Source of the DNA: DASXTC01 sp036505635
GTDB taxonomy: Bacteria; Acidobacteriota; Polarisedimenticolia; JACPZX01; DASXTC01
Assembly (NCBI GenBank): GCA_036505635.1
Contig: DASXTC010000064.1
Coordinates: 31,822-95,821, forward strand
DNA length: 64,000 bases
Direction: 5' to 3'
In this document: positions 34,842 through 44,856 of the stretch, in pieces
Layout of the letters: each line of letters starts with the position of its first letter
Numbering within the stretch: position 1 is the first letter of the stretch
Position numbers and translations under genes: made by a program
The notes under the pieces: model-generated
Told to the model about the DNA's origin: nothing
Seen by the model: only the letters and a program-made list of their open reading frames with translations
Databases searched by the model: none

Positions 34842-34907
34842 TCGTATGGCCTCCGCGCGCCCGCGCTCGACCGATTGCGCGAGCGTGCTGAGTCGGCGGT
34901 TTCGTAG

Positions 34908-34980
34908 ATAATGCGGTACATCAAGGCGGCGGGGGTGACGCTTCCGAGGGAGCGTCACCCCCGCCGGGCAACCGCGTTAT
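34908..34980. repeat. Nested two-arm palindrome (26 base pairs) upstream of the Fpg-like gene
   Basis: The inner arms at 34927-34942 and 34951-34966 pair perfectly over 16 bases with an eight-base loop. The outer arms at 34908-34917 and 34971-34980 pair over ten bases with one G-T wobble. Unpaired bulges of nine and four bases separate the two stems. The whole 73-base unit lies between divergent genes, 44 bases before the Fpg-like start. There is no U-run, so it is not a standard terminator. It may be a palindromic mobile unit (REP/MITE type), a cruciform-forming site, or a leader structure. Confidence 0.75.
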
Positions 34981-35023
34981 TCGACTCAAGACTTCAGACC
35001 AAGGACACTGGATTCGCGCCACC

Positions 35024-35983
35024 ATGCCCGAGCTGCCCGACATCGTCGTCTATCTGGAGGCTCTGGAGCCGCGCATTCACGGCGGAACGCTCGAGGCGAT
35101 CCGTCTGGGAAGTCCGTTCGTACTTCGCTCGGTCACGCCTCCTCTCACCGAGGCGGTGGGCAGGAAGGTCGTTGCGCTGCGGCGCCTGGGCAAGCGAATC
35201 GTGATCGGGCTGGAGGGGGACCTTTTCCTGGTCATCCATCTCATGATCGCCGGACGGCTGCACTGGAGCGAGCGCGGCGCGCGCCTGCACCGGCGCTCCG
35301 GGCTGGCCGCGCTCGACTTCACCGGCGGGACCCTGGTCCTGACCGAGGCCGGCACCAGACGCCGCGCGATGTTGCACCTGGTCGCGGGGACGCGGGCGCT
35401 GTCCGCCCATGATCCGGGGGGGCTCGAGGTGCTGGAGGCGGACGCGGCCTCCTTCCGGGCCGCGCTCGCTCGGGAACGGCACACGGTCAAGCGCGCCCTG
35501 ACCGATCCGAGCCTCTTCAGCGGGATCGGCAACGCCTACTCGGACGAGATCCTGCATCGGGCGCGATTGTCCCCCTTCAAGATGACCGACTCGCTGGACG
35601 CGCTGGAGGCCGAGCGCCTGCGCGCCGCATGCGTGGCGGTGCTGCGGGAGTGGACCGATCGACTGCGCCGTCAGACGGGCGCCGGCTTCCCTGAAAAGGT
35701 GACCGCGTTTCGTGACGGCATGGCCGTCCACGGACGGTATCGCCAGCCCTGTCCCGACTGCGGCACGCCGGTGCAGCGGATCGTCCACGCCGAGAACGAA
35801 GCCGACTACTGCCCGCGGTGCCAGACGGGGGGGCGGATCATGGCGGACCGTTCCCTCTCCCGGCTGCTGCACGAGGACTGGCCGCGCAACGTCGAGGAGC
35901 TCGAGACGCGCGGGCTCGGTCTGCGGCGGCAGACCGGCCCGCCGCCGGGCCCGGCCTCGAAGAGGCGGCCTCGATCGCGGTGA
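35024..35983 (+). CDS. Fpg/Nei family DNA glycosylase
   Basis: 319 residues. The N-terminus MPELPD gives the catalytic N-terminal proline and glutamate of the Fpg/Nei family. The helix-two-turn-helix region reads FSGIGNAYSDEILHRA, and a C-terminal zinc finger is formed by CPDCGTPVQRI plus YCPRC (about residues 244-266), ending QTGGRIMADR. The enzyme excises oxidised bases such as 8-oxoguanine or formamidopyrimidines and cleaves the abasic site. It is longer than E. coli MutM by about 50 residues, with a basic, proline-rich tail after the finger. The gene stands between a divergent PLP enzyme gene, with a large palindrome in the gap, and a SNF2 helicase gene on the same strand. Confidence 0.9.
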   Translation: MPELPDIVVYLEALEPRIHGGTLEAIRLGSPFVLRSVTPPLTEAVGRKVVALRRLGKRIVIGLEGDLFLVIHLMIAGRLHWSERGARLHRRSGLAALDFTGGTLVLTEAGTRRRAMLHLVAGTRALSAHDPGGLEVLEADAASFRAALARERHTVKRALTDPSLFSGIGNAYSDEILHRARLSPFKMTDSLDALEAERLRAACVAVLREWTDRLRRQTGAGFPEKVTAFRDGMAVHGRYRQPCPDCGTPVQRIVHAENEADYCPRCQTGGRIMADRSLSRLLHEDWPRNVEELETRGLGLRRQTGPPPGPASKRRPRSR

Positions 35984-36088
35984 GCCAGTCGGGCCGCTTT
36001 GCATCGGAGAGAGCCTCAGGATAGGATGTCTGGTTGACTTCCCTGTCCGTCGGCGGCGGCGCACCGGAGCCTCTCACCCCTACATCCC

Positions 36089-39000
36089 ATGTCCCTGTCA
36101 TCCGCGCTCTCGCGAATGGTCCTCCCCACGCAGCGCTTCCGCGGGGAGGCGTACTTCCGCGAGAGGCGCGCCCGCGTGATCAGCGCCGGCCCTCTCGGCG
36201 TGAGTGTGAGCGTTCGCGGAAGCCGGCCCTACTCCGTCAGCCTCGACGTGGAGGGGGATACCCTCCGGTGCGAGTGCGACTGCCCGTTCTTTCAGGACAA
36301 CCAGCAGCCGTGCAAGCACGTCTGGGCCGCGCTGCTTGCCGCCGAGCATCAGGGACACCTCGGTGGGGCCAAAAGCCTGCGGCGCCTCGAGCCGGTCGAG
36401 CAGGATGAGTCGGAGGATCTCCTCGCCGGCGAGGAGGACGCGATCGAGGAGGATGACCTGATCCCCCCGGCTTCACTTGCCGTCCCGCCCGGCCTCCCTC
36501 CAACCCGGTCCCGCAGGAGGCACGCCTCCTGGGAGGACGCAATCGAAATGCTCCAGGCGGCGCGGCGGCTCGCTGCGCGGGCAACCGACGGCTTCGCGCC
36601 GGGCCGGCGCGAGATCTTGTATCTCGTGGACCTCTCCTCGATGCTGGAACCACGGGGGCTCACAGTCGCTCTTCTCCAGCGCGACCGCCGCCGCGACGGC
36701 ACGTGGGGGAGACTCAAGCCTCTGGCGATCGCCCATGACCAGATCTCCGTGCTCCCGGACCTCATCGATCGGCGAATTCTGGCGCTGCTGAAGGGCGCGA
36801 GCCCCACGTACGTATACGGCTATCCTTCCCGCTACGAACGGATGGCCGCCGCGGTGGAGATCGCCGCGCCCGCGGCCGATCTCCTCCTGCGGGAGCTCTG
36901 CTCGACGGGCCGCTGCCTGGTGCGGAAGGACTCGGGCGCCGAAGCCCGCCCTCTGACCCACGATGAAGGCGAGCCCTGGAGATCCCGCATCGACGTCGAG
37001 TGGGACGCCGAGGGGCGGTGCTACGTGGTCACCGGCCATCTCGCCCGCGCCTCGGAGACGATGCCCCTGTCCCGGCCCGATCTCCTGCTCTCGTCGGGGC
37101 TCTGCTTCGCCGGCGATCGAGTCTCCCGTTTCGAGCATGGCGGCGCCTTCCCCCTCATCGCCCAGATCCGCCGCCTCGGGCGCATCGAGATCCCGCGCGC
37201 CGAGGGGGTCCGTTTCGTTTCCGAGATCCTCGCGACCGGCCGGGATCTCGCCGCCGCCCTCCCCGAGGAGCTCCGTTTCGAGGAGGTCCGGACCACGCCC
37301 AGGCCGGCGGTCCGGGTCCTGCGGCCGAGCTCCCCCTGGCTGCGGCACCGGCTCCAGGCCATCGTGACCTTCGACTACGATGGGCTCCTGATCGAGGCCG
37401 GAGCCGAGCCCGCCGCGCTCCTCGACCCGGACGCGCGCCGGGCGATGATCCGGGACCCTCAGGCCGAGAACGCCGCCCTGGCGTTTCTGAGCTCCGTGGG
37501 CTTCCGGGCTTCCGGCGCGCACCGCCCCGGGGAACCGGTCCGGCTGGAGCTGGCGTCCGGCCGACTCCCGGCCGCCGTCCCCCAGCTCACACGCGCCGGC
37601 TGGCGCGTGGAAGCGGAGGGGAGGCTTTACCGCACCGCCACCGACTTCCGGATCGAAGTCTCCTCCGGGATCGACTGGTTCGAGCTGCGCGGTGGGGCGA
37701 CCTACGACGGCGCCGAGGTGCCTCTGCCCGCGCTGCTTGCCGCGCTGAGGAAAGGGGAACCGACGATCTCGCTCGGCGACGGCAGCCTCGGCGTGCTCCC
37801 GCAGGAATGGCTGGAGCGCTACGCGCCCGTCGCCGGGATCGGCGAGGGAGTGGGAGATCATCTCCGGTTCACGCGCGCGCAGGCGGGCTTCCTGGACGCG
37901 CTCATCGCGACGGCGCCGGAGGCCACATGCGACGATCCCTTCGAGCGCGTGCGGCGGAAGCTGCACGAGTTCGACGGAGTCGAGCCGGTGGAAGCCCCCG
38001 CCGGCTTCCAGGGCACGCTGCGCCCCTATCAGAAGGAAGGCCTCGGCTGGCTCTGCTTCCTGAGGGAGTTCGGATTCGGCGGCTGTCTGGCGGACGACAT
38101 GGGGCTCGGCAAGACGATCCAGATCCTCGCCCTGCTGGAGGCGCGACGGGCGAGCGCCGGGCCGGGCGCGGGGAAGGTCTCCCTCGTCGTGGCGCCCCGA
38201 TCGATCGTGTTCAACTGGCTCTCGGAGGCGAGGCGGTTCACGCCGCGGCTCCGCTTCCTTGACCACACCGGCCTCGTCCGGGCCCGCTCGCAGGAGGAGC
38301 TGCGCGACTGGGACGTCGTCCTGACGACCTATGGGACCATGAGGCGCGACATCGCGATCCTCAAGGAGATCGCCTTCGACACGGTCCTCCTCGACGAGTC
38401 CCAGGCGATCAAGAACGCCGGGACGCAGACCGCCAAGGCGGTGCGTCTCCTGCGCGGCGATCAGCGTCTCGCGCTGTCCGGGACGCCCATCGAGAACCAC
38501 CTCGGCGAGCTGTGGAGCCTCTTCGAGTTCCTCAATCCGGGAATGCTGGGCTCCTCCTCGGCGTTCCAGCTCGGAGCCCGCGCGGCGGAGGAGCCGGATG
38601 GACCGGCCCGGACGATTCTGGCGCGCGCCCTGAGGCCCTTCTTCCTGCGGCGCACCAAGAAACAGGTCGCCCCCGAGCTGCCCGAGAAGACCGAGCAGAC
38701 GCTCACCTGCGAGCTGGCGGGGACGCAGCGCAAGCTCTACGACGAGCTGCTCGAGCACTACCGGGCCTCGCTGCGCTCCAGGGTCGAACGAGACGGACTG
38801 GCGAAGTCCAAGATCCAGGTCCTCGAGGCGCTCCTGCGCCTTCGCCAGGCGGCGTGTCATCCCGCGCTGCTCGATCCTCGCAGGGCCCGCGAGGGGAGCG
38901 CCAAGTTCGACGTGCTCTTCTCACAGCTCGACGAGGTGCTGGAGGAAGGGCACAAGGCGCTCGTCTTCTCGCAGTTCACGAGCCTGCTCGCGCTGGTCCG

Positions 39001-39409
39001 GAAGCGGCTCGACGCGCGCGGCCTCACGTACGCCTATCTTGACGGCACCATGGGGGCGCGGCAGCGCGAGAGCGCCGTGCGGCTGTTCCAGGAGGACCCC
39101 CGCTGCCGGCTCTTCCTGCTCTCGCTCAAGGCGGGCGGATACGGGCTGAACCTCACCGAGGCCGAGTACGTCTACCTGCTCGACCCGTGGTGGAACCCCG
39201 CCGTCGAGGCGCAGGCGATCGACCGCTCGCACCGGATCGGGCAGACGCGTCACGTCTTCGCCTACCGGATCGTCGCCTCCGGCACGATCGAGGAGAAGAT
39301 CCTCGCCCTGCAGTCGAGCAAGCGCGAGCTGGCCGACTCGATCCTGGCGGCCGACGCGTCCCTCGTGAGGGACCTCACGCGCGAGGACCTGGAGCTGCTT
39401 CTCTCCTAG
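36089..39409 (+). CDS. SWIM zinc-finger SNF2-family DEAD-like helicase
   Basis: 1106 residues. A SWIM zinc finger sits near the N-terminus with Cys61-x-Cys63 and Cys75-x-His77, followed by an acidic linker (SEDLLAGEEDAIEEDD) and a middle region of bacterial SNF2 type. The helicase core has Walker A DDMGLGKT with Lys675, motif II DESQ at 769-772, and motifs V-VI GYGLNLTEA and AIDRSHRIGQT near the C-terminus. Members translocate on duplex DNA and remodel DNA-protein complexes, often linked to transcription or repair. It lies 105 bases after the Fpg-like gene on the same strand. A TTGACT at 36034 has no matching -10, so its promoter is unclear. Confidence 0.93.
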   Translation: MSLSSALSRMVLPTQRFRGEAYFRERRARVISAGPLGVSVSVRGSRPYSVSLDVEGDTLRCECDCPFFQDNQQPCKHVWAALLAAEHQGHLGGAKSLRRLEPVEQDESEDLLAGEEDAIEEDDLIPPASLAVPPGLPPTRSRRRHASWEDAIEMLQAARRLAARATDGFAPGRREILYLVDLSSMLEPRGLTVALLQRDRRRDGTWGRLKPLAIAHDQISVLPDLIDRRILALLKGASPTYVYGYPSRYERMAAAVEIAAPAADLLLRELCSTGRCLVRKDSGAEARPLTHDEGEPWRSRIDVEWDAEGRCYVVTGHLARASETMPLSRPDLLLSSGLCFAGDRVSRFEHGGAFPLIAQIRRLGRIEIPRAEGVRFVSEILATGRDLAAALPEELRFEEVRTTPRPAVRVLRPSSPWLRHRLQAIVTFDYDGLLIEAGAEPAALLDPDARRAMIRDPQAENAALAFLSSVGFRASGAHRPGEPVRLELASGRLPAAVPQLTRAGWRVEAEGRLYRTATDFRIEVSSGIDWFELRGGATYDGAEVPLPALLAALRKGEPTISLGDGSLGVLPQEWLERYAPVAGIGEGVGDHLRFTRAQAGFLDALIATAPEATCDDPFERVRRKLHEFDGVEPVEAPAGFQGTLRPYQKEGLGWLCFLREFGFGGCLADDMGLGKTIQILALLEARRASAGPGAGKVSLVVAPRSIVFNWLSEARRFTPRLRFLDHTGLVRARSQEELRDWDVVLTTYGTMRRDIAILKEIAFDTVLLDESQAIKNAGTQTAKAVRLLRGDQRLALSGTPIENHLGELWSLFEFLNPGMLGSSSAFQLGARAAEEPDGPARTILARALRPFFLRRTKKQVAPELPEKTEQTLTCELAGTQRKLYDELLEHYRASLRSRVERDGLAKSKIQVLEALLRLRQAACHPALLDPRRAREGSAKFDVLFSQLDEVLEEGHKALVFSQFTSLLALVRKRLDARGLTYAYLDGTMGARQRESAVRLFQEDPRCRLFLLSLKAGGYGLNLTEAEYVYLLDPWWNPAVEAQAIDRSHRIGQTRHVFAYRIVASGTIEEKILALQSSKRELADSILAADASLVRDLTREDLELLLS

Positions 39410-39420
39410 GAGCGCGTGGT

Positions 39421-42087
39421 TCACGGTCTCCGCTCGGGAGCGGGGAGGGTCGGAGGCACCTTGACGGGCAGCGGAGCGTCGAGCGTGTCCCGGTTGGCGG
39501 TGAACCCGTCGCCGTCCACGTCGACGAAGATCGGGTTGGCGATCGCCACCGGCGGCCAGCGGCCCCACTTGGGCCCCATGATGGGGCCCAGCTCGACCTT
39601 CAGGTGCCCGGTCTGGACGAGGACGTGGGTGTCCGTCTTGAGCCCGAAGTCCCATTCCTGATCGAACCTGACCGGAGCCGGGCCGAACGCCTCCGGATCC
39701 CTGTAGCGGGTGAAGCTGAGATCCTCGGAGAAACGGCCGTTGAGCAGGACGCGAACCCGGTCGATGTCGATCCAGTTCGAGGTCTGGACCCGGACGTGCA
39801 GTCTGACGACGCCGCTCGGCGCCGCGATCTCGTCTCCCGGGATGGCGCTCCGCGGGCCGGGCGACCATCCCTCGAGGGTCCGCTGGAGCGGCGTCAGCGT
39901 GACCTCCAGGTAAGGGCCGTTGGTCATGACGATGTGACCCTGTTCGGCGTTGCGCACGATGTCCATCGGGTCGATGTGCGACGGGTCGTCCGTCGCGCAC
40001 TTGACGTAGTTGCGCTGGCCCCCCGACCCGTGATAGGTCTCGTGCGCGTCGGTGTTGGCGACCGCCGGAAGGCGCACACCCTGGTTGAGCAGCTGGAGCC
40101 AGTTGAGCAGGAGGTTGTTGCCCTGCGTAATGACGGGGGGCTCGCCGGCAGCGCCCTCCGTCTTCCGGAACAGAATCGGCTCCATGTGCAGCAGGAGCGT
40201 CGAAAAGACCTCGATGACGTCCTGGTACTGGAGCATCCCCGCGAGGCCGCCGTCCGGCACCGAGTCCCCATCGCGGTCGTAGTACATCCATCCGAGGTCG
40301 GGGTGGTTCTGCTGCACGAGCTTCTCGCTGCCGCCGTCCCATTCCGCCAGCCGGCGCACCTGCGCCACCGGATCGTCGTCCGGCGCCGGGCCGCCGTTGT
40401 CCTGTGTGCGCGGGACCATTCGGAGGGGAAACGCGTTCTGATGGTTGATTGGGAAGGGCACGCCGGTCAGCTCCAGCCCGGCGCTGGACTTGATGAACTC
40501 TTCCAGTCCCAGGGCCGCGATCTCGCTCGCGTAGGTGGCGATGCGGTTGTGCTCAGTGGAGGGCGCGAACTCGATCTGCTCGGCGGCCAGGTTCAGCACG
40601 CGGCCGCGGACGCTGGCCCAGCTGTCGCCGCTGACGGTCGAATGGCTGTGGAAGTCGGCGCTCACCCATCCGGGCGTCTCTACCGATCGGTGAAGCGATA
40701 CGGGGAGCGAGATGACCGAGCCGGCCTTCGTGGCCTCGAGGCGTCTGGTCACCACATCGAACTCGGGTCCGTGGCTCACCGTGACCTCGTAGGCCCCGGG
40801 CTCCAGCACCCGGGAGAATCGTCCGTTCAGGGAGTAGAGGAGGTTCTTCACCGCCTCGGTGGCATTGACCGGGCCGAAGTCCGGGGTCGGCGTCCCGTCG
40901 ACTCCCACGAACATGATCTTGCACGGGATCGGCCCGCCGTCATCGCCGGTCACGGAGCCCTCGACCTGGACGCCCGCGTGGAGCGTCAGGAGCACGGGCG
41001 GCGGCCCGCCGGAGGTCCCGGGGGGGCCGGCGACGACCTGAAGGGCGCGCGATCCCCGGCCCGGCGAGGCGGCCTCCAGGTGGTAGGAGCCGGCGGGCAG
41101 GCGAAGCTCGATCGTCCCGTCGGGCGAGGTTCGCGCGGCACCGTAGAGGCCCTCCGATCGGCTCAGCGTGACGTCGGCCGCCGCCACGCCGCGGCCCGCC
41201 GGATCGGCGACCACGAGATCCACCGGGAAGACATTCACGCTTTGCCGCTCGGCCTCGATCGCCCGCAACGCGACGGTGTCCCCGGCCGGAGCGAGCCGGC
41301 GCGTCAGGACGAAGCGCTCCGCCGGCTGGAGGGTGAGGGATTGCTGGCCTTCCACGAGCCATCGAACCACGAGACGCGTGGGGTCCGGGAGGATCTGCGC
41401 TTCACGACCGTCGGCGGCCAGACCGTAGGCCTGGCCGAACCAGCGATCGTAGGCCCACGCCAGCGAGACCCGGCCCGCGGGCGCCCGCTCGAACGAGGGC
41501 CCGGCGGCCTCGAGCAGGTCCTCGAGCGGGACGACCAGTGCCTTCTCCTGCGTGTTGATCAGCGTCGTGATGATGGTCAGGTATGGTTCTCCCTTGCGCA
41601 GCTCGTAGCTCAGGTCGACCGCCGGCCGGCCGGGCGTTGCCGCCGCGGAGCAACTCAGTGCGGCCCGTTCGCGCGACGCGGGCGCATCGACGGTCATCGC
41701 CGATCCATCGCACCGTCGCAGACCTCGACCGGGCAGGAAGGCGCCGAGCTGGTCGTTCGGGTGATCGCGGGTCGTCAGGTCGATGACCCCGCCCCCCACG
41801 TCGCGCAGGGAGGCGTTTGCATTGCGCCCGGCGACGGGGGCGGCGACGATCGCCACGAGGCGGTCGTTGCGCAGGACATAGTCCCCGTGGATCGCATCGA
41901 CCTCCTTGCCCGCGGGGACGAGGTCGTCGTAGTTGTCCGGTGTCAGCACCGCGGCCTCGACCGTCGCGGGAGGGGGTGGGGGAGAGGGAGGCGGCTCCCG
42001 CCGGCAGGTCAGGGTGCTCGCGCAGGCCGCCACCATGAGACCGATCGGGGCCCACCGGCCCGTAACGTACACAATCAGAACTCCCAT
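39421..42087 (-). CDS. CehA/McbA-type PHP metallohydrolase, lipoprotein
   Basis: 888 residues. The N-terminus has a short hydrophobic stretch with a VAAC lipobox (Cys near 22) followed by a Pro-rich linker, so it is probably an outer- or inner-membrane lipoprotein facing the periplasm. Residues 50-470 are beta-rich, with carboxypeptidase-regulatory-like folds. A PHP domain begins near 475 with GWVSADFHSHSTVSGDSW and includes STEHNRIATY and 'NTDAHETYHG', supplying the His/Asp metal ligands. CehA/McbA relatives hydrolyse carbamates, but most homologues have unknown substrates. Its start overlaps the end of the TonB receptor gene by 13 bases, so receptor and hydrolase are coupled. An imported compound may be its substrate. 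Confidence 0.85.
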   Translation of the reverse strand: MGVLIVYVTGRWAPIGLMVAACASTLTCRREPPPSPPPPPATVEAAVLTPDNYDDLVPAGKEVDAIHGDYVLRNDRLVAIVAAPVAGRNANASLRDVGGGVIDLTTRDHPNDQLGAFLPGRGLRRCDGSAMTVDAPASRERAALSCSAAATPGRPAVDLSYELRKGEPYLTIITTLINTQEKALVVPLEDLLEAAGPSFERAPAGRVSLAWAYDRWFGQAYGLAADGREAQILPDPTRLVVRWLVEGQQSLTLQPAERFVLTRRLAPAGDTVALRAIEAERQSVNVFPVDLVVADPAGRGVAAADVTLSRSEGLYGAARTSPDGTIELRLPAGSYHLEAASPGRGSRALQVVAGPPGTSGGPPPVLLTLHAGVQVEGSVTGDDGGPIPCKIMFVGVDGTPTPDFGPVNATEAVKNLLYSLNGRFSRVLEPGAYEVTVSHGPEFDVVTRRLEATKAGSVISLPVSLHRSVETPGWVSADFHSHSTVSGDSWASVRGRVLNLAAEQIEFAPSTEHNRIATYASEIAALGLEEFIKSSAGLELTGVPFPINHQNAFPLRMVPRTQDNGGPAPDDDPVAQVRRLAEWDGGSEKLVQQNHPDLGWMYYDRDGDSVPDGGLAGMLQYQDVIEVFSTLLLHMEPILFRKTEGAAGEPPVITQGNNLLLNWLQLLNQGVRLPAVANTDAHETYHGSGGQRNYVKCATDDPSHIDPMDIVRNAEQGHIVMTNGPYLEVTLTPLQRTLEGWSPGPRSAIPGDEIAAPSGVVRLHVRVQTSNWIDIDRVRVLLNGRFSEDLSFTRYRDPEAFGPAPVRFDQEWDFGLKTDTHVLVQTGHLKVELGPIMGPKWGRWPPVAIANPIFVDVDGDGFTANRDTLDAPLPVKVPPTLPAPERRP

Positions 42088-44627
42088 TCAATCGTGAGCG
42101 ACAGCACTCGCCCGAGCCAGTGCCCTTCCGTCCTTTCGGTCCGGACGGAGCCTCCCGGAGTCGGCGTGAACGCGAGCTTCTCGACACAGCAGACGTTCTT
42201 CCTTCCGTACAGGTTCAGCGCGTCCAGAACGAACCGTAGCGTTCCCCTCTCGAGCCGGGCTTCGCGGGAAACACGGGCGTCCAGCCTGTGATAGGGCGCG
42301 TAGCGCTCGGCGTTTCTGGGCTCGAACGCGGTCTGGATCACCGGCATTCCGTTGGGGTCGGTCACCACGCTCGCGTCCACCCCGGTCATGGGCCATCCCG
42401 AATGCCACACGCCCGACACATCGACTTGCCACCCGTGCCTGAGCCGCCGGCCCAGGCCGAAATCCAGGGCGTGGCGCTGGTCCCAGCTTCGCGCCTCCCA
42501 CGTGCCGTCGATGTCGTCCTCGGCGGATGAGAGCGTGTAGCCCGCCCACCAGTCGAGGCCGCGGGACGCCTCTTTCCTGAGATAGATCTCGACGCCGCGA
42601 GCCCTGGCGCGGCGTGGGGCCAGCCGGATCCGATCGGGCTCCCCTTCGGGGAGGAGCTCGATCGGGTTGAGCAGGTTCTCATAGCGCGGGCGCAGGTCGG
42701 ACATCGACTTCCAGTACAGGTCGGTCCTGAGGTAGAGTCCCGCGTCCGACTGGTGCTCGAAGCTCACCACTCGGTGCTCCGAGAGCTGCGCCGGGAGGAA
42801 GTCCTCCACGCCGTCCTCGACCTGGAGCTCGTCGATCCGCTGGGACTGGTGGAAACGCCCCCACGAAGCCCGGAAGGTGCCCCGCCTGCCGGCGGGAAAG
42901 ACCAGGTTCAGCCGAGGGTCGAGCTGCTGGTCGTCCGCATAGGTCTGCCGGCCCCAGCGGACGCCGAGCTCGGCCGTGACGGACGAGCCGAGCCTCACGT
43001 TGCCCGAGGCATAGGCCGCGAAACGGGAACCGGATGGCTGGAGCCGGACCTGTCGATCGATGACGACCGGCGCCGGATTGAACACCGGATCGGTGAGATC
43101 CGCATGCGAGGTGTAGTCGTAGTCCGCGTGGACCCGCCTCGCGTCGAACCCCCACTTGTAGAAGAAGCGGTCCGAGGCGCGGAATATCCACTCCTGCTTG
43201 ATTCCGAGGAAGTTGGCGACGCGGTCGTCGCCCACCTCGGCGGTCCTCAGCGAGTCCAGGACGTTTCCCGCGCGAGTCGACTGGGTCTTTCCGTAGGCGA
43301 ATTGAGTCAGTGAGAAGAGGCGGGCGCTCCATGGCGACTTCACGTTGATCCACGCGTAGTCCGTGGCGTATCTGGCCCTGATCTTCTCTCCTACACGGGC
43401 GTCCTCGAAGTTGAGCAGGTCGCGGGCCGAGAGCACGTGTCCCGACAGGACGGTGCCGCTGTCGCGGTGCAGCTCGAACTTCCCCATGAGGTCGTAGTAG
43501 TAGGGGTTCAGGTCCTCCCCTCCCACGTCCACGATCTCGAACACGGCGTTCGGGTACCAGCCGCGCCCCGTGACGAGCCATCTCTTGTCGCCGGATCCGG
43601 TCCGGCCTTCGGTCATCAAGCGCGAGTTCAGGATCCCGGCGCCGACGGACGTGTGCCTCGGATCGTCGGGGTTGGAGGAGATCAGGTCCATCACCCCGCT
43701 CATCCTGTCGCCGAATTCCACGGGGTAGCCGCCCGTGAGGAGCTCGACCCGGTCGATCGCGCGCGAATCGATGACCCCGGAGACGGCGAGAAAATCCTTG
43801 AGATGGAACGACTGCTCGATCTCGAGTCCGTCCAGGAGAACCAGCACCTCGCCTGTCTCTCCCCCCCGCAGGTGGAAGCGTGCCGACCTGTCGCCCGAGG
43901 CGGCCCCGGGAAGCCTGGAGGCCGCCCTGTGAGTGTCCGCGCCCAGCTGGGCGAGCCGCTCGAGCTGCTCGCCTTCAAGGGAGTAGCGCGCCTCGGGCTG
44001 ATCGCCGACGAACCTGTAGACGGTCGGCGTCACGACGACCCCCTCCACCATCGCCTCCGTGGCGGCCATCTCGATGATGACATGAGTCATCTCGCCGGGC
44101 TTGAGGATGATGTCGACCCGTTGATGCAGCCTCCCGTCGGACGACTGGACCTCGACGGGGCACCGCCCCGGAGTCATCCCGAAGACGAGGAACCTTCCAT
44201 CGGCGGTCGAGACGGTCCCCGCCTCCGTGCCGGGCATGGAGATCGTGGCGCCGGCGACCGCCCTCCGATCACCGGCGGTCACGATCCGCCCCGCGATTCC
44301 CCCCCTGGGCCCCGCGGTCAGGTCCTGTCTCACGATGAGGAGGGTTCCATCGGGGCCGACGCGGGTCTCCAGGCCGTGCGGGGCGATCAGCTCCCAGAGG
44401 ATTTCCGGGGAGGTCGTCGCGAGCGGCTCCGCGAGGATGCGCATCGAGGGTCTGACGAGATCGCTGCTGTAGATGACCTCCAGCCCCTGGGACCGGAGCT
44501 GGTCGATCGCCTCGCCCAGCCGTCGGCCGACGGCGAAGCGATTCGAGCCGGTGCCGGCCGCCGGAGCGATCCCGGCGGACAGCAGAAGGATGATGAGCAG
44601 CGACGGAGCTCGCCGTCCAGCCCTCAA
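42075..44627 (-). CDS. TonB-dependent receptor with N-terminal STN signalling domain
   Basis: 850 residues starting at a TTG. A signal peptide (APSLLIILLLSAGIAPAAG) is followed by an STN domain (about 30-100; EAIDQLRSQGLEVIYSSDL), a carboxypeptidase-regulatory-like domain (about 110-195; GRIVTAGDRRAVAGATIS), a plug (about 200-330; GGETGEVLVLLDGLEI, TGGYPVEFGDRMSGV) and a 22-strand barrel ending in the C-terminal Phe of EWEF. It imports a bulky substrate across the outer membrane with TonB energy. The STN domain is the part that contacts a FecR anti-sigma factor in FecA/FpvA-type signalling; FecR and sigma genes lie directly upstream. The substrate is unknown. Confidence 0.92.
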   Translation of the reverse strand: MRAGRRAPSLLIILLLSAGIAPAAGTGSNRFAVGRRLGEAIDQLRSQGLEVIYSSDLVRPSMRILAEPLATTSPEILWELIAPHGLETRVGPDGTLLIVRQDLTAGPRGGIAGRIVTAGDRRAVAGATISMPGTEAGTVSTADGRFLVFGMTPGRCPVEVQSSDGRLHQRVDIILKPGEMTHVIIEMAATEAMVEGVVVTPTVYRFVGDQPEARYSLEGEQLERLAQLGADTHRAASRLPGAASGDRSARFHLRGGETGEVLVLLDGLEIEQSFHLKDFLAVSGVIDSRAIDRVELLTGGYPVEFGDRMSGVMDLISSNPDDPRHTSVGAGILNSRLMTEGRTGSGDKRWLVTGRGWYPNAVFEIVDVGGEDLNPYYYDLMGKFELHRDSGTVLSGHVLSARDLLNFEDARVGEKIRARYATDYAWINVKSPWSARLFSLTQFAYGKTQSTRAGNVLDSLRTAEVGDDRVANFLGIKQEWIFRASDRFFYKWGFDARRVHADYDYTSHADLTDPVFNPAPVVIDRQVRLQPSGSRFAAYASGNVRLGSSVTAELGVRWGRQTYADDQQLDPRLNLVFPAGRRGTFRASWGRFHQSQRIDELQVEDGVEDFLPAQLSEHRVVSFEHQSDAGLYLRTDLYWKSMSDLRPRYENLLNPIELLPEGEPDRIRLAPRRARARGVEIYLRKEASRGLDWWAGYTLSSAEDDIDGTWEARSWDQRHALDFGLGRRLRHGWQVDVSGVWHSGWPMTGVDASVVTDPNGMPVIQTAFEPRNAERYAPYHRLDARVSREARLERGTLRFVLDALNLYGRKNVCCVEKLAFTPTPGGSVRTERTEGHWLGRVLSLTIEWEF

Positions 44628-44856
44628 TGCGGATCCCGGAGAATGGACGCCCTCGACGGATACGTTCCTTCCGGGATTCTACCGATGGGGCGTGTCGCGT
44701 CAAGAAGCGATGCGCCGGCGGCGGCGAGGACCTGGGGACGAAACGGGTCCTCAATCCGCCGCCGGGCGGGGGCCGGCGTTCAGGCTCCAGGCGCCGGCTT
44801 TGCAGATCAGTGGGCGATGCTGATGAAGTGTGTCCGCTCTCCGGTCTCCTCCGCCT

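Noticed and set aside
36034..36039. TTGACT before the SNF2 helicase gene as a promoter
   Set aside because: No -10-like hexamer lies at a permissible distance downstream.
39187..42291. A plus-strand open frame of 1034 codons opposite the CehA/PHP gene
   Set aside because: No start signal or motif; the minus-strand reading has clear PHP and lipoprotein features.
44772..44798. A 7-base-pair hairpin between the FecR and receptor genes
   Set aside because: Too short and too common in GC-rich DNA to call a terminator or attenuator without more evidence.
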